Positions 21,591 through 32,755 of a DNA stretch of 64,000 bases are shown here, one piece after another. The position numbers and the translations under genes were made by a program. Source of the stretch: Anthopleura xanthogrammica (Eukaryota > Cnidaria > Anthozoa > Actiniaria > Actiniidae). The notes under the pieces were generated by a model. The model did not search any database. It worked only from the letters and a program-made list of their open reading frames with translations, and was not told the origin of the DNA. Each line of letters begins with the position of its first letter. Position 1 is the stretch's first letter. The DNA lies in NCBI GenBank assembly GCA_964019055.1, contig OZ025206.1, positions 28,903,012 to 28,967,011 on the forward strand. Reading direction: 5' to 3'.

Positions 21591-24500
21591 CAAGCGTTCA
21601 CAATGAAAAAGAAACCGTCGATATGCTAACCATAAGTCAATGCCAACGTAATATATCCGGCCATCTGAAAATGGTGAAACTAAAAGACAAAGACATTGGG
21701 TCAGAAGGAGATCTCATTTGTTACAGAGCAGGTAAATATAAATTCGCCATTCAATGAATATGTAGTGCATTGAATGAATCTTAACCAGTGATTATGCATT
21801 ACAAACAGGGATCTTCGATGCATTGGCTAATCAAAACATGATTGTATGCCCCAAACATCGCGATTCTCTTGGAATTTACTGGCGAGGTCGTCTTGTTAAC
21901 TGCCAGATTCCACAGTCTTCAGCTGCGCACTCTATAAAGGGAGCTAAGGGAGACAGAAGTGTAAACAAGGCTGCTTCTTTATTTATTTGGAACGAAACTT
22001 CAGTCCTAGTTCCAGTTGGATCAGGTACCTAATGCATATATAAATTTTATATTTCATCAATTGGCATCTTTATAACCTTTTATTTCAGTAGAGAAAACAT
22101 AAATATGAAAATAATGAAAAACGTTGAGTTGTACATATCATACAAACATATAAAATTTATCCCTCATTAAAGTTCATGATGATTATAATAAAGCTTTTTG
22201 TTTATTATTCAGCAATTTGTAGACGATGTCGAGAAAAATTTGCGGCACAAATAAAGGTGTTACAGGAACAGGTTAGTATGCGATATTTAACCGTAAACAA
22301 ACTCAAAATTTCCAGAGGTAGTTACAGAAAAAAAAAATATTAGAGCAAATAATTCATCATTGCAGCCCCGCATTCCTCCAAATCCCCGTCCCTCTTTTTC
22401 CGCAGGCGTCTAACTTGTTTAAGTATCACCTTTAAAAAAATTACGAAAGTTAATGGTTAGTTTGCTTTTCCTGCTCAAGGTTACAGATTGTGGGCCAACG
22501 TTGTTTTAGAATTATTTGTCCTAGCTAAGGGAAGTACGTTTTCGTATTGGGTTGGGGAGGGGGGGGGAGGGCTAGTGATTCACAGAAAACTATTTAAAAA
22601 ATGGTTTCCCTCCCCCTTAGATTCAGTAAGACCCTAGAGCGTCGAGCGTCCCCTAACTTTCGTCAAAATAAAATGGTTTGACCCTCGACAAAAGTTCAAA
22701 TTTGTACTGATGACCCTCCCCTTTGAAGCCCCGTGAAGATTAACCGTGTCAAATGTACTTGAATTTTCTTCTTATACTATATATTAAATTGATGTTCTGT
22801 ACAGGAAATACCATTGGATAAGTCTAGATCTTATTGTCTCGATTGTGATGAGGACATGGATTGCCTAGATCAAGAGATAGAAAACCATGAGGACATAGAT
22901 TGCCTAGTTCAAGAGATAGAAAACCTTGAAATAGGAGGGGGTCCCAGTAATCTATCAGTTTACCAGCCATCCTCACCGGAGACATTTTCTACGGAAGAAA
23001 GCAGTGGCAAGTCTGATGAAATTGACGAGAAAAATGAAAAGCTATCATCACTGGACACCTTTCTCCAGCATTCAAACCTTGATCCACTGGGTAGTGTTCT
23101 TACTCGTCCCTGGGATACTATAACTAAGAAGACACAATCGTATTATACAAAGAAGACCAGTAACATCATCGCAGAAATTCTCCGCACCATGGCTCCAGAA
23201 TCTGCTGCACCCTTATGGAATGCAATTAAAAGTAGTGATGATGTCATCAAACAACTCGATGATTCCAAACTTGGTGACGACTTTTTATTGGCATTATCTG
23301 AATCATACAAACAAGCATCCAAGTCTGATACAAGACGCCAGTTACTTAGTCTTGTAGCAAACAAAATCAGTTACGTAGAGCTTTTAAGATACATCCCAGA
23401 TCTAACCCGGTATCAGTTTACAGCAGCTAGAAGATACAGCCTAGAGGTGGGTGCAGGTCTCCCAGTGAATCAACCAAAACAACTGAGAACAAAAGTTGAT
23501 ATTACCAAAGTAGAACACTTTGTTGATTTCATCACCGCCTCCAATATAGTTCAGGACTTACCATTTGGTAGAAAGACTCTCAAGTTATCGAACAATGTTG
23601 AAATAGAAATTCCTCATGTAATACGAACATTAATGCCATCCAGACTTATTGCACAATACAATGAATACTGCAAGGAGAACTCTTATGAACCCCTTTCAAG
23701 GTCCACCCTCTTTGAGATACTTTCAGAGTCTTGTGTTGCAACGGTGAGGAAAAGTCTTCAGGGGTTAGACAACTATGCGGCCGAAGGTGGCCGGGCTTTT
23801 GATGACCTTAGCACTTTGATGGACACCTTGTTGATGTATGGTGCGTCTGAGTCAACTATCCGGGAAATCAAAGAACAACTCAAACTCCTCAAACAATATC
23901 TCAAGGGAGATTACAAGGTAATAATAGTCAGTGAAAATACACAAAATAAGGAATCTTGTAATGCGTAATTTTTCAATGATTAATCAAACTCAAACCCTTT
24001 TTTTGTTAAATAAGGTTCATTCATCATTGATTAGTGAGGTTGGCGACCACTGTAGAGTATTTGCTCTTAGTGACCCTAAGGAAAAAGCATTCCAACGTCA
24101 ATGTGCGCACTCACACAACCAATCCTGTGATCGATGCGAAATCTTGAAACAAGTAAGTATCAAATAAACAGCATAATTATAAGTTGTAAAACTTGTCACG
24201 AGCATCTATACACAGTGAAAAATTCTCCGAATTATAAAATACAAAAATGAGAAAACACAGTATTCTTACAACACCTGTACTTTGATCTTGATTTTTTTCG
24301 ATTTTTACATATTCAATTTTGTTTTGTTTTCTTGTTGTTTTCCGTTGACGTTCCAAAAACGGGTTTTGAGGGCCCCCTAAGGCAAAAGGCTGGCTACGCC
24401 CCTGATTACTTCTATTTATCTAAAACGAACTATCTGGGCTCTTCATCATCTGGATTTCCTTAACAACATATTAATTCCTGTGTCCTCCTTTTGAACTAAA

Positions 24501-26476
24501 ACACTTTTCTTCTTCACAGTTATTAGACATGGTTGTTACGCAAATAAATTCAACGAACCTGCCCCCAGATGTTCGAGATGACGCATTGTTTACTGCATAC
24601 ACTGCACGTGACGCCATCTCTTCCTGGAAATCACATCAGCTGCGAATGGTCCACCAAGATATTGCCAGGACAGACATATTGGAGACCCTCGAGAATAACT
24701 CAGTACTGATAGTTCAGGACTATGCTATGAAGTTTATTCCTACACAGTACAGAGAAACGCAAAAGGAGTTCTTTGGCAAAAGAGGAATATCTTGGCATGT
24801 AACCGTTTGCCAGACAAAGGTTAATGGCAAGCTTCAGGCCCAGACCTTTGTGCACATAGTAAAGTCTGGATTACAGGAAAGCGAGACAGTTGTTCCCATC
24901 ATGGAACATATTATGCAGACATTAAAGAAAGAGCATCCAGAAATACAAAATGTGTATTACCGGCAGGACAACGCCGGATGCTACCATTCAGCCACCACAA
25001 TCTTGGCATGTAAGGTTCTTCGTGAAAGATCTGGATTAAATTTGTGCCAGCTAGATTTCTGCGATCCTCAGGGGGGCAAGGGCCCGTGTGACAGGAAGGC
25101 TGCTCAGATAAAATGTCACATCAAGGCTTATATCAACCAGGGTAACTCCGTTACTACACCTGAAGAAATGAAGACTGCCATTCAGTCAAATGGTGGGATA
25201 CCCGGTGTCCGCGTTGCATGTGTACCGGGAGCTACAAGAGCAGATACAATAAAAGCCAAATGGGATGGTATAAGTGCATATTACAACTTCAAATTTACAA
25301 GTTCTCCCAAGTTCTCCCAAGAAAAGTAAAGCAACTATGGAATTAATTTGGTATATTTTTCGTGATTACGTGTAGCGAAGTGACTTTGTGCCCCCCCCCC
25401 TCTCCCAGTTTTTCAAGGCTTGCTACAACCCTGCAAACAAACTAGTAATTTTAAGGGAGATGAGACGGTTTTTGTATGTTTTTTGCTCATCATAATAATC
25501 TATATCAGTATGATTTCCGTTCACAGACAATATTGACAATGCAATGAAATGGATATCGTGTGAAGTTACCGAAGGAGATTTTATCCCAGTACGACATAGG
25601 AAACGCCCTCTCCCAAAGTCTCTCTCTGCTCCTGCTGAGGACAAATCCAGTGAAAGTGAAGATAACGTAACAAGCGACGAAGAAAATGAGGTAACAGATT
25701 CACCTCAAAAGCCCCCCTTATTTGTTTGTCCAGAGGATGGCTGCATTAAGAAATATCTGACGCACGGCAGATTAGAGCAACATATAATGTATGGAAAGCA
25801 TAAGTTGAAGCTTGAAAGAATGACTTTGTTGGACAGGGCAAAGATAAGCTATGCTGAACGTCTGGAAGCAGGCTCCCAAACAATTATCAGTGTTTCAACA
25901 AAACCAACGCAGACAGCCAAGCAGAAAGGAAAAAAACCTCAGAAACCTTCAAAAGGATGGGCTCTTCGCGAAAGCGAAAAGAAGTACAAAAGATTCAGCG
26001 ACAAGCAAAAGAAATATATGGAAAAAAAGTTCATCGAGGGAGAAAAAACAGGAATAAAATCTTCTGGAGAGGATGTATCAAAAGAGATGAGGTTCATAAG
26101 AGATGAAAATGGCAAGCGAATATTTAGCTTCGACGAGTTTCTTCGCCCACAACAAATTACCTCGTTTTTTTCTCGCATGGCTGCTAAAAGAAAGAAAATA
26201 TCCGAACCTGACCTTGAAGCTGAGACCAACCAAAATGACCGAGAAAAACTGTGCAGCGATGTACTCCAGGCATTGAACCGAAGACCCCTAAAACATCCAG
26301 TTATTTTCTCAAGGCAGAATCTGTGCGCAATGAAAGAAAAAGAATTCCATGAATTGAAGATGACGCAGCTCAGGGCCATGGCAAATCACTTTGACGTAAA
26401 AGTAAAAGGAAAGAAAAAAATAGACGTAGTCACTTCCATCGTCAACTTTCTTGAGAGTGTAAAACCGGATGAATAG
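21545..26476 (+). CDS. DDE-transposase-like zinc-finger protein, seven exons
   Basis: Exons 21545-21731, 21809-22024, 22213-22271, 22805-23917, 24015-24152, 24520-25300 and 25527-26476 join in phase to 1147 codons. All junctions are GT-AG; the donor after 25300 is the weakest. Exons 2-3 give a Cys/His region (VCPKHRDSLGIYWR, then ICRRCREKF). Exon 4 has an acidic N-terminus and a conserved LPFGRKTLKLSNNVEIEIP block. Exon 6 looks like an RNase-H-fold nuclease with candidate acidic residues in LIVQDYAMKF, YYRQDNAGCYHS and DFCDPQGGKGPCDRK. Exon 7 has a C2H2 finger (CPEDGCIKKY, then HIMYGKH), a GWALRESEKK/FSFDEF/FFSR block and a basic, SAP-like C-terminus. I recognise this as a multi-copy gene family of corals and other invertebrates, probably transposon-derived. 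The superfamily is uncertain. The frame is intact, so it may be active or domesticated. Confidence 0.75.
21732..22728 (+). repeat. Left arm of ~1-kb inverted repeat (includes exons 2 and 3)
   Basis: Homology with the right arm begins exactly at the splice donor after exon 1 (GGTAAATATAAATTCGCC). It runs through exons 2-3 and intron 3 up to the TGTACTGATGACCCT motif. By eye the outer ~850 bases are practically identical. The last ~100 bases contain an indel of about 30 bases. Position x pairs with 49282 minus x over most of the arm. Confidence 0.9.
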
Positions 26477-26582
26477 AAATGTCATGGTAAATTGTAATGC
26501 TAATTAGAAACCCAACAATAATTTTCCAAGCATTTCTTTTATATTACGCATTTCATTCCACGTACGCGTCCACAAGCTGCAG

Positions 26583-27550
26583 AGGGCAGGGTCATCAGTA
26601 CAAATTTTAACTTTTGTCGAGGCCAGTGAGGCTCAACTTAAAAAGAGGGTCTTACTGAATCTAAGGGGGAGGGAAACCATTTTTTAAATAGTTTTCTGTG
26701 AATCACTAGCCCTCCCCCCCCCTCCCCAACCCAATACAAAAACGTACTTCCCTTAGCTAGGACAAATAATTCTAAAACAACGTTGGCCCACAATCTGTAA
26801 CCTTGAGCAGGAAAAGCAAACTAACCATTAACTTTCGTAATTTTTTTAAAGGTGATACTTAAACAAGTTAGACGCCTGCGGAAAAAGAGGGACGGGGATT
26901 TGGAGGAATGCGGGGCTGCAATGATGAATTATTTGCTCTAATATTTTTTTTTTTCTGTAACTACCTCTGGAAATTTTGAGTTTGTTTACGGTTAAATATC
27001 GCATACTAACCTGTTCCTGTAACACCTTTATTTGTGCCGCAAATTTTTCTCGACATCGTCTACAAATTGCTGAATAATAAACAAAAAGCTTTATTATAAT
27101 CATCATGAACTTTAATGAGGGATAAATTTTATATGTTTGTATGATATGTACAACTCAACGTTTTTCATTATTTTCATATTTATGTTTTCTCTACTGAAAT
27201 AAAAGGTTATAAAGATGCCAATTGATGAAATATAAAATTTATATATGCATTAGGTACCTGATCCAACTGGAACTAGGACTGAAGTTTCGTTCCAAATAAA
27301 TAAAGAAGCAGCCTTGTTTACACTTCTGTCTCCCTTAGCTCCCTTTATAGAGTGCGCAGCTGAAGACTGTGGAATCTGGCAGTTAACAAGACGACCTCGC
27401 CAGTAAATTCCAAGAGAATCGCGATGTTTGGGGCATACAATCATGTTTTGATTAGCCAATGCATCGAAGATCCCTGTTTGTAATGCATAATCACTGGTTA
27501 AGATTCATTCAATGCACTACATATTCATTGAATGGCGAATTTATATTTAC
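26583..27550 (-). repeat. Right arm of ~1-kb inverted repeat (antisense copies of exons 2 and 3)
   Basis: It begins 107 bases after the stop codon of the DDE-like gene. It contains antisense exon 3 (about 27011-27069) and exon 2 (about 27258-27473). The 69 residues compared in exon 2 are identical to the sense copy. The minus-strand open frames here are copies, not separate genes. The arms and the gene between them form a 5.8-kb palindrome-like unit. Confidence 0.9.
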
Positions 27551-29133
27551 CAATTCCAATTCCGCCGCGCATTTCAGCCTGGTTATACTTAGGGACTGCT
27601 TATACTTCCCAAATGAGCTGATATATCGATTAAGGGCTAAAGAACCCACTAGATTCCCAAAGTTGATCAGCGAAATCCAATCGACACCGCTGAGAAATAA
27701 AAAGAACTGAATTTGTTGAACACTGTACGTCTTTCGCCGACGCGACACCAAGAATGATATACCGTATTGATCTAACGTAGCATTTGATTGACGGGCTGTA
27801 AAATCGTTACTTTTCCTTTCTATTAGTTCTACTGTTCTTTCTGCGACCTTATATATGAAGTGAAAACGTTTTGACTGGTAGCCCACAGAAATATAAAACC
27901 TGCATATAATTATTTAATTTCAATATCTGAACTCAAGTCAATTAATTGGATTTGCGCAAAGTTCACAACTCTTTACTTTGTGAAGGAGATATTTTGCCAA
28001 GGAAGGATATGCTGTTGTTAATCAGGTAGCATCATAAACGAACGGCATGGCACACGCAGGGTGATAAGCTTTGGGTAAAATTTCGGCTATAAGCCTTCTC
28101 GACTATGGGCCACTATTAGCCCACCAATCTGCCATATATATATTTATATATATGTAACGCAAATATTCCAGTTACAAGTCCCCTCCCGGGTTTACGTAAA
28201 TCCACCCCTGGATTGATTCTTCTATTCCAAAAAATATTTCTTTCTTGAATGAAATCCATCGAAAAGATCCTTGCGCATAAGCACAGGACTTATAGCCTGG
28301 ATTTTACAGTTTCGGAAATTCGGCGACCGGTTATTTAGCGACCGGTTATTTATCGCTTGGGCAGGTGGGGATGGGAGGGGGTTTCGTCGGAGGATTTGGT
28401 ATTTTTTAGACAACTCAGATGGAAAATCCGCTAAATATTGACAAGTATTAAAGGGAAATCACACAAAGTTGAGAAAGTATCCAACACCATTGAGCAGATG
28501 CATGATCATTAAAGAAATTGTATCTCGTGGGGGGGGGGGGGGGATATTCAATCTCCAGGCGACAAAGAAAGCCCTGTTTCTTATTATTTACTTTTTGAGC
28601 TTGAATATGCCGGTCTCTTTTAAGACAAATCTAGACGATTCACTTCTTAGACCTCGTTCAGCTTTTGCCCAATGTTTTCAGTCTTTTCCATGGCCAGAGA
28701 TCGCCTGAAGAATTCTACACCTGCTACCTGCCCCTCGGCTCCATCCTACACCAAGGATGGATCGGTGGTTTGGACATATCGTTATTAAACTTGCATTAGA
28801 AGGAATTCCATACATAGATACCCGGCACAAAATCAACTCTTGCTGCTTGCTAAAAGCTGCATTAAGAATATTATATTATCAATACCAAAGGTTAGCTAGT
28901 TTTATTGCATGAGGTCACTGAAGTTGGTCAGTTTGATGGCATACAAATTAGCATAATTACCCGTTCCGACTAAAATCCTTATTTCTCGAAAACAAAAAAA
29001 TATTTTCGAAAATCAAGCAACCACGATGATTAGGACATAATGGGCCATAAATCCTGAAAGTTTGAGGGAAATCGATTTTTTAAGACTTGCCACGAATTTT
29101 GAAATTTGTTTGTTTTTTGCTGACATGTGCTCT
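27551..29133. other. Spacer, no gene seen
   Basis: It includes a G-run at 28530-28543, a TA-rich run at 28132-28153 and the inverted partner (28868-28945) of a repeat at 19680. A 125-codon minus frame at 27509-27886 overlaps the repeat arm and resembles nothing I know. Confidence 0.5.
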
Positions 29134-29305
29134 TAAATAGCCTTTTTTGACTTTATAGACTTTCATAGTACTTCTTTTAGCATTCTTTTGCCTTTAGTAT
29201 GGTTATAGATTTTATTGTTGCTGTAAATGGGTTGTACTCAGCCTCAAAATCGATTAAAGTTGTGTTAAACCGCCGTGGCCAGCTACATGTAGTGTTATAG
29301 TGATT
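29134..29305 (+). mobile_element. LTR fragment, copy of 6716-6885
   Basis: This non-coding block is about 95% alike to the end of the putative BEL/Pao LTR and in the same orientation. No retroelement coding sequence adjoins it, so it is a solitary or truncated LTR. Confidence 0.6.
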
Positions 29306-29754
29306 ACAACAGTCGTTTATAGCTTAAAAATGTCTAGTCTCGAGCTCGTTCATGAAATGCAAAATATTATGTTTGAGATTCATCAGTTTTAATTTTCCCT
29401 ACGGCTGATAAAGAATTATAATATCTATTGTCAGCCTTCTTTTACCTTGAAAACAACTCTTCCTCGCGGCAAATACTCGAAACATTCTTGAGTCATTCTA
29501 AATTTTCGAAAAAAGTTTAAATTTGATGTACAGATGGACGAATTTGAAGCGAATTTGAGCGTGTTGATAGACTTATTTGCATAAGCCTAAGATGATTGAC
29601 AGATCAGAAAAAGCCAAAAAGCAAATTTAAATCTTAAAACGCGAGTCGCGATAAAAATGTTTTCGCAGTAAGTGGCACATTATGTTTCATCAAGCGTTTA
29701 GGGCCTTCACAGTTCACGCTTTCCAGGAGTTTTGAAAGAAAAAAAAAAGAGCAA

Positions 29755-30160
29755 AAATAATCTGTATTTCAAATTTACCAAGATTTTGAACGAGGTTCCG
29801 ATGTACATACATATAACACAAGAAATAAAGAACTTTTAAGAACTTCTAAATCTGAACTTAATAAAGGATTATTAACTTCTTACAATAGCTTTCTAAAGGA
29901 ACACTCTACCTATGGACAATGACATGACTGTAAAACAGTTTAAGAGAGCAATTACCAATAGATTCAGATGTTTATAGTTTTATTTGCTATTTTACATCTT
30001 TTATCTTTTATATTTTATTGCATTGTATATTTTTTTGTAATTTTGATCACTGAATTTTCTCATATTTATCTATTTAGTTAGTTAGTTTTATGTTATACAG
30101 AGCCCTGCTGAAAAGCACTTCTTCTGATGTAGGCCTTCTGTTAAAAGATTGTTATTATTA
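29755..30160 (+). mobile_element. LINE 3' end, copy of 6886-7085 plus 7938-8130
   Basis: It carries the same 3' sequence as the element near 7-8 kb, including MTVKQFKRAITNRF-type coding before the stop and AAAAGCACTTCTTCTGATGTAGG at the end. Here the two halves are contiguous, giving the uninterrupted arrangement. Confidence 0.65.
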
Positions 30161-30317
30161 TGGTATCTTTATTTTTTCCTCTGTCGTTTTCAATTACAAT
30201 ATTATGATTATTACTATCATTACAAAATGAAAAACAAAATCGTTAACGTGTGTCAAACAACTCAAAGGTGTTTCGTCGAGTTGTTGTAACAAGTGCTCTA
30301 ATGTTTCAATGTTTTTG

Positions 30318-30525
30318 AACAGTATCTTTCACATTTCGTGGATCTAAACTCAGCAGGTGTTGTGCTTGTATGCTGACAAGTTACGCAGTTAACCAGAATT
30401 TTTTACACTCCATTTACAGGTAGCCTTAATAAAAAAGGAAAGTGGGAAAGGACATGTGAAGGTAGTATTTCAAAGTTACCAAGATATCACGTTATCCACA
30501 ACGAAAAATATAGAAAACTGATCAA
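30318..30525 (+). repeat. Duplicated esterase upstream region
   Basis: Copy of 12207-12420 with roughly 90% identity. It marks the left end of the duplicated esterase locus. The expected coding start does not follow. Instead come tandem repeats and mobile DNA until esterase homology resumes at 33028. Confidence 0.8.
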
Positions 30526-30567
30526 ACACTGATCAAGACACTGATCAAGACACTGATCAAGACACTG
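30517..30567 (+). repeat. 12-bp tandem repeat
   Basis: ACACTGATCAAG is repeated about four times at the point where homology to the intact esterase locus ends. It may mark a rearrangement breakpoint. Confidence 0.8.
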
Positions 30568-30718
30568 TATAAATTAGCATAAAAGCAATTCTCATTGATT
30601 TCACTCTCTCTTTTTTTTCCTTACACTCTCTTTTTTTTTTCTTTATTCTCCACCGTTTTCTCCTTTTTCACCTGTCTTACCTTTTTATCTAACATCTTAT
30701 TTTTATGTTATATTTTAT

Positions 30719-30765
30719 CTTGGACGTCCTGGGACTCGAACCGGGAACCTCTGCCTTGATATTCT
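30719..30765 (-). mobile_element. tRNA-like 3' half (SINE fragment?)
   Basis: The minus strand carries a T-arm/B-box-like GGTTCGAGTCCC flanked by CCCG and AGGACGTCCA. No matching tRNA 5' half was found, so this is probably a fragment of a tRNA-derived element. Confidence 0.35.
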
Positions 30766-30778
30766 AGTGTATTAGTAT

Positions 30779-30947
30779 AGGAAATCGCACGATCTCGAGT
30801 ACAATTTGGAAATTAATAGGTACGAGTAATGTTTTGAAAGTTCTTGTAATTGCACGAGCCTTTAGGCGAGTGCAATTAAAGAACTTTCAAAACATTACGA
30901 GTGCCTATTAATTCCAAATTGTACGAGAAGATCGTGTGATTTCTTAT
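30779..30947. repeat. Long hairpin (foldback) beside recombinase element
   Basis: Arms of about 80 bases pair around GAGCCTTTAGGCGAG near 30857. They contain CGATCT, TACAATTTGGAA, TTAATAGG, GTAATGTTTTGAAAGTTC and their complements. Mismatches are few. The right arm ends where the terminal repeat of the recombinase element begins (30948). Confidence 0.85.
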
Positions 30948-32755
30948 TTATAGTTCACTCAACAAAATTTTGTAAAGAAAAGTATGCCGAAGCGAAGGCG
31001 TTCATCTCTCTCTTTTGCCGATTTTCTGCAACAAATTATAATTAAGGACAACTGAAATACATAAAAAGATTGGTTGTTAAGGCTTTAGTATTTTATTTAT
31101 ATGTTTTGTAAGTACAAAATACTACTAAATAATTTTACATTCCAAGTAAAAAGCCATTTTAATGTTTCTATGTTTACAACTATGAAGACAGTTTATGCAG
31201 CTAAACAGCGAATCAAGAAGCGACTTTCAAACCTGTGTGAAAACTATAAACGAACTTTGAATCAGTGACAAAGCGACCATTAGAAGAGTCAAAGACACTC
31301 TAAAACAGTTCGAAAAAAATGTTTTTTTCTGATAACTATCTTTATTGAGAGTCAGAGTCTGAATCAATCTTTCTAACTCTTCTGAACTTGACGGAAGAGC
31401 GTCCTGGTGAAAGCATCTGTTGGCCTTGAACCACGTTGAAAGTGACAGTACACTGTTGAAAATTATTCACAGTGTGTGCTTCACTCGACTGCCATTCTGT
31501 CGAAGTACTTGAAGCATTCACAGCAATACCCTGAGGACTACGTTGTTTTTTAGCGATTAAGGGCAGCTGCTGGTTGTTACTTATGATACTTGAAAGAGCT
31601 CTCTGTTCTTCTTCGTTCCCTTCATCGTAATCTTGGAGGGATTGCTCGCTTGCATGGCCGGTAATTTGAATGATTGACTGCCTTTCAACATTCGCGGCTC
31701 TAAGCTTTTTTACCACTGTTTTTCTGGCTGAATGGTTAGTTAATCTTTTTCCAGAAACAGCCACAGAGGTTTCATCTATTATAGCCTTCATCATCTGGTC
31801 AATACTATGCACACCGAGCCTCTGTTTCTTGTACCACACGGCAGTTTTAGGCTTTTCAATTGCAGCCAAGTAAAAAGGACCACTTTCGAGTAGTTCAGGA
31901 GGACGTCTGCTAAGGAACTCTTTGAAAAGGCCAACGGGACATCTTGGACCTCCAGTGGCAAACATTTTGGGTCGGACTTGTCTTCGCTTTGTGTTTAAAC
32001 CGCCTTGCCTCGTCTTAGTTGGGTTTTCGTTGAAAATAACGTACTCGACGCCTCGGTCAGCTCTACATATTTTGAAATCCTCCACAGTCATTGAATGGTG
32101 CTCTTGACGTCCTCTGAGACCGAAATGCTGCGTTAAAATCCACCACATGGTCTGACAGAGCGTTCTTGGACTACCTGAACCCAGTTTTTCTCTCTTCCAT
32201 AGCTCTTCTTCCTCAAGCATCGACACTGCATTGGAGGCATTTGGCCTTTTGCCTTTCCCTTCTTCACGAAGTAGCTTTGCTCTTCCCTCAAGCACTTGCT
32301 TTGACTTGTGGAATTGGCGGTCTTTTATTATTGAAAATGGATATTTCTGATCTCGTAGGTGCCGGTCAAGACTTGCCATCATTACTTTAAGACTTTCTGG
32401 TTCATAATGATCACCATTCTTGTTTCGTACTTCTGCATAAAAGCGCTGGAGGATTTCGTCAAGGATTTCTGGCTTAAGTTGTTCAATATCTGGATTTACG
32501 TTTCGCTCCAGAGCCCAGGTATACCAAACATTCAACCAGGTTTGTGTACTTTTTTTCGTGTTTATCAGTATTTTTCGCTTTTTCTCTTAACGTTTCTATA
32601 GCGTTTTCATCAAAATTGGCAAAACGACTGTCAGCCACTGTTGTTTTCACTCAAATTTGCCGCTGTTGGTAGTGTTTAGCAGCGTTTCCATAGCGACCTA
32701 ATTGGTACTCCCCTAGACCAATCACAATCGAGTAATTTTGTTGAGTGTACTATAA
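30948..32755 (-). mobile_element. Tyrosine-recombinase element with terminal inverted repeats
   Basis: The ends are TTATAGTTCACTCAACAAAA at 30948 and, inverted, TTATAGTACACTCAACAAAA ending at 32755: one mismatch over about 22 bases. Between them lies one gene, a Crypton-like tyrosine recombinase on the minus strand. Classical Cryptons are described without TIRs, so the boundary is notable. No clear target duplication was found. Confidence 0.6.
31342..32535 (-). CDS. Crypton-type tyrosine recombinase (DUF3504-like)
   Basis: About 397 residues of the phage-integrase/tyrosine-recombinase fold, as found in Crypton transposons and their domesticated relatives (KIAA1958/ZMYM-like). Catalytic residues are visible: Arg141 or Arg143 in GLRGRQEHH, His268 and Arg271 in TNHSARKT, His294 in TGHASEQS and the nucleophile Tyr303. 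The enzyme should cut and rejoin DNA through a 3'-phosphotyrosine. Near the 5' end, at a run of seven T on the plus strand (32550-32556), the frame shifts. In the other frame related N-terminal sequence (FANFDENAIETLREK) continues to about 32640 with no ATG. The gene is therefore probably one base off, or a sequencing slip is present. The core domain is intact. Confidence 0.8.
   Translation of the reverse strand: MNVWYTWALERNVNPDIEQLKPEILDEILQRFYAEVRNKNGDHYEPESLKVMMASLDRHLRDQKYPFSIIKDRQFHKSKQVLEGRAKLLREEGKGKRPNASNAVSMLEEEELWKREKLGSGSPRTLCQTMWWILTQHFGLRGRQEHHSMTVEDFKICRADRGVEYVIFNENPTKTRQGGLNTKRRQVRPKMFATGGPRCPVGLFKEFLSRRPPELLESGPFYLAAIEKPKTAVWYKKQRLGVHSIDQMMKAIIDETSVAVSGKRLTNHSARKTVVKKLRAANVERQSIIQITGHASEQSLQDYDEGNEEEQRALSSIISNNQQLPLIAKKQRSPQGIAVNASSTSTEWQSSEAHTVNNFQQCTVTFNVVQGQQMLSPGRSSVKFRRVRKIDSDSDSQ

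Noticed and set aside
27250..27459. Separate minus-strand gene
   Set aside because: Its translation is identical to exon 2 of the DDE-like gene; it is the antisense arm of the inverted repeat.
27509..27886. 125-codon minus-strand protein
   Set aside because: It runs into the repeat arm, has no family resemblance and no splice context.
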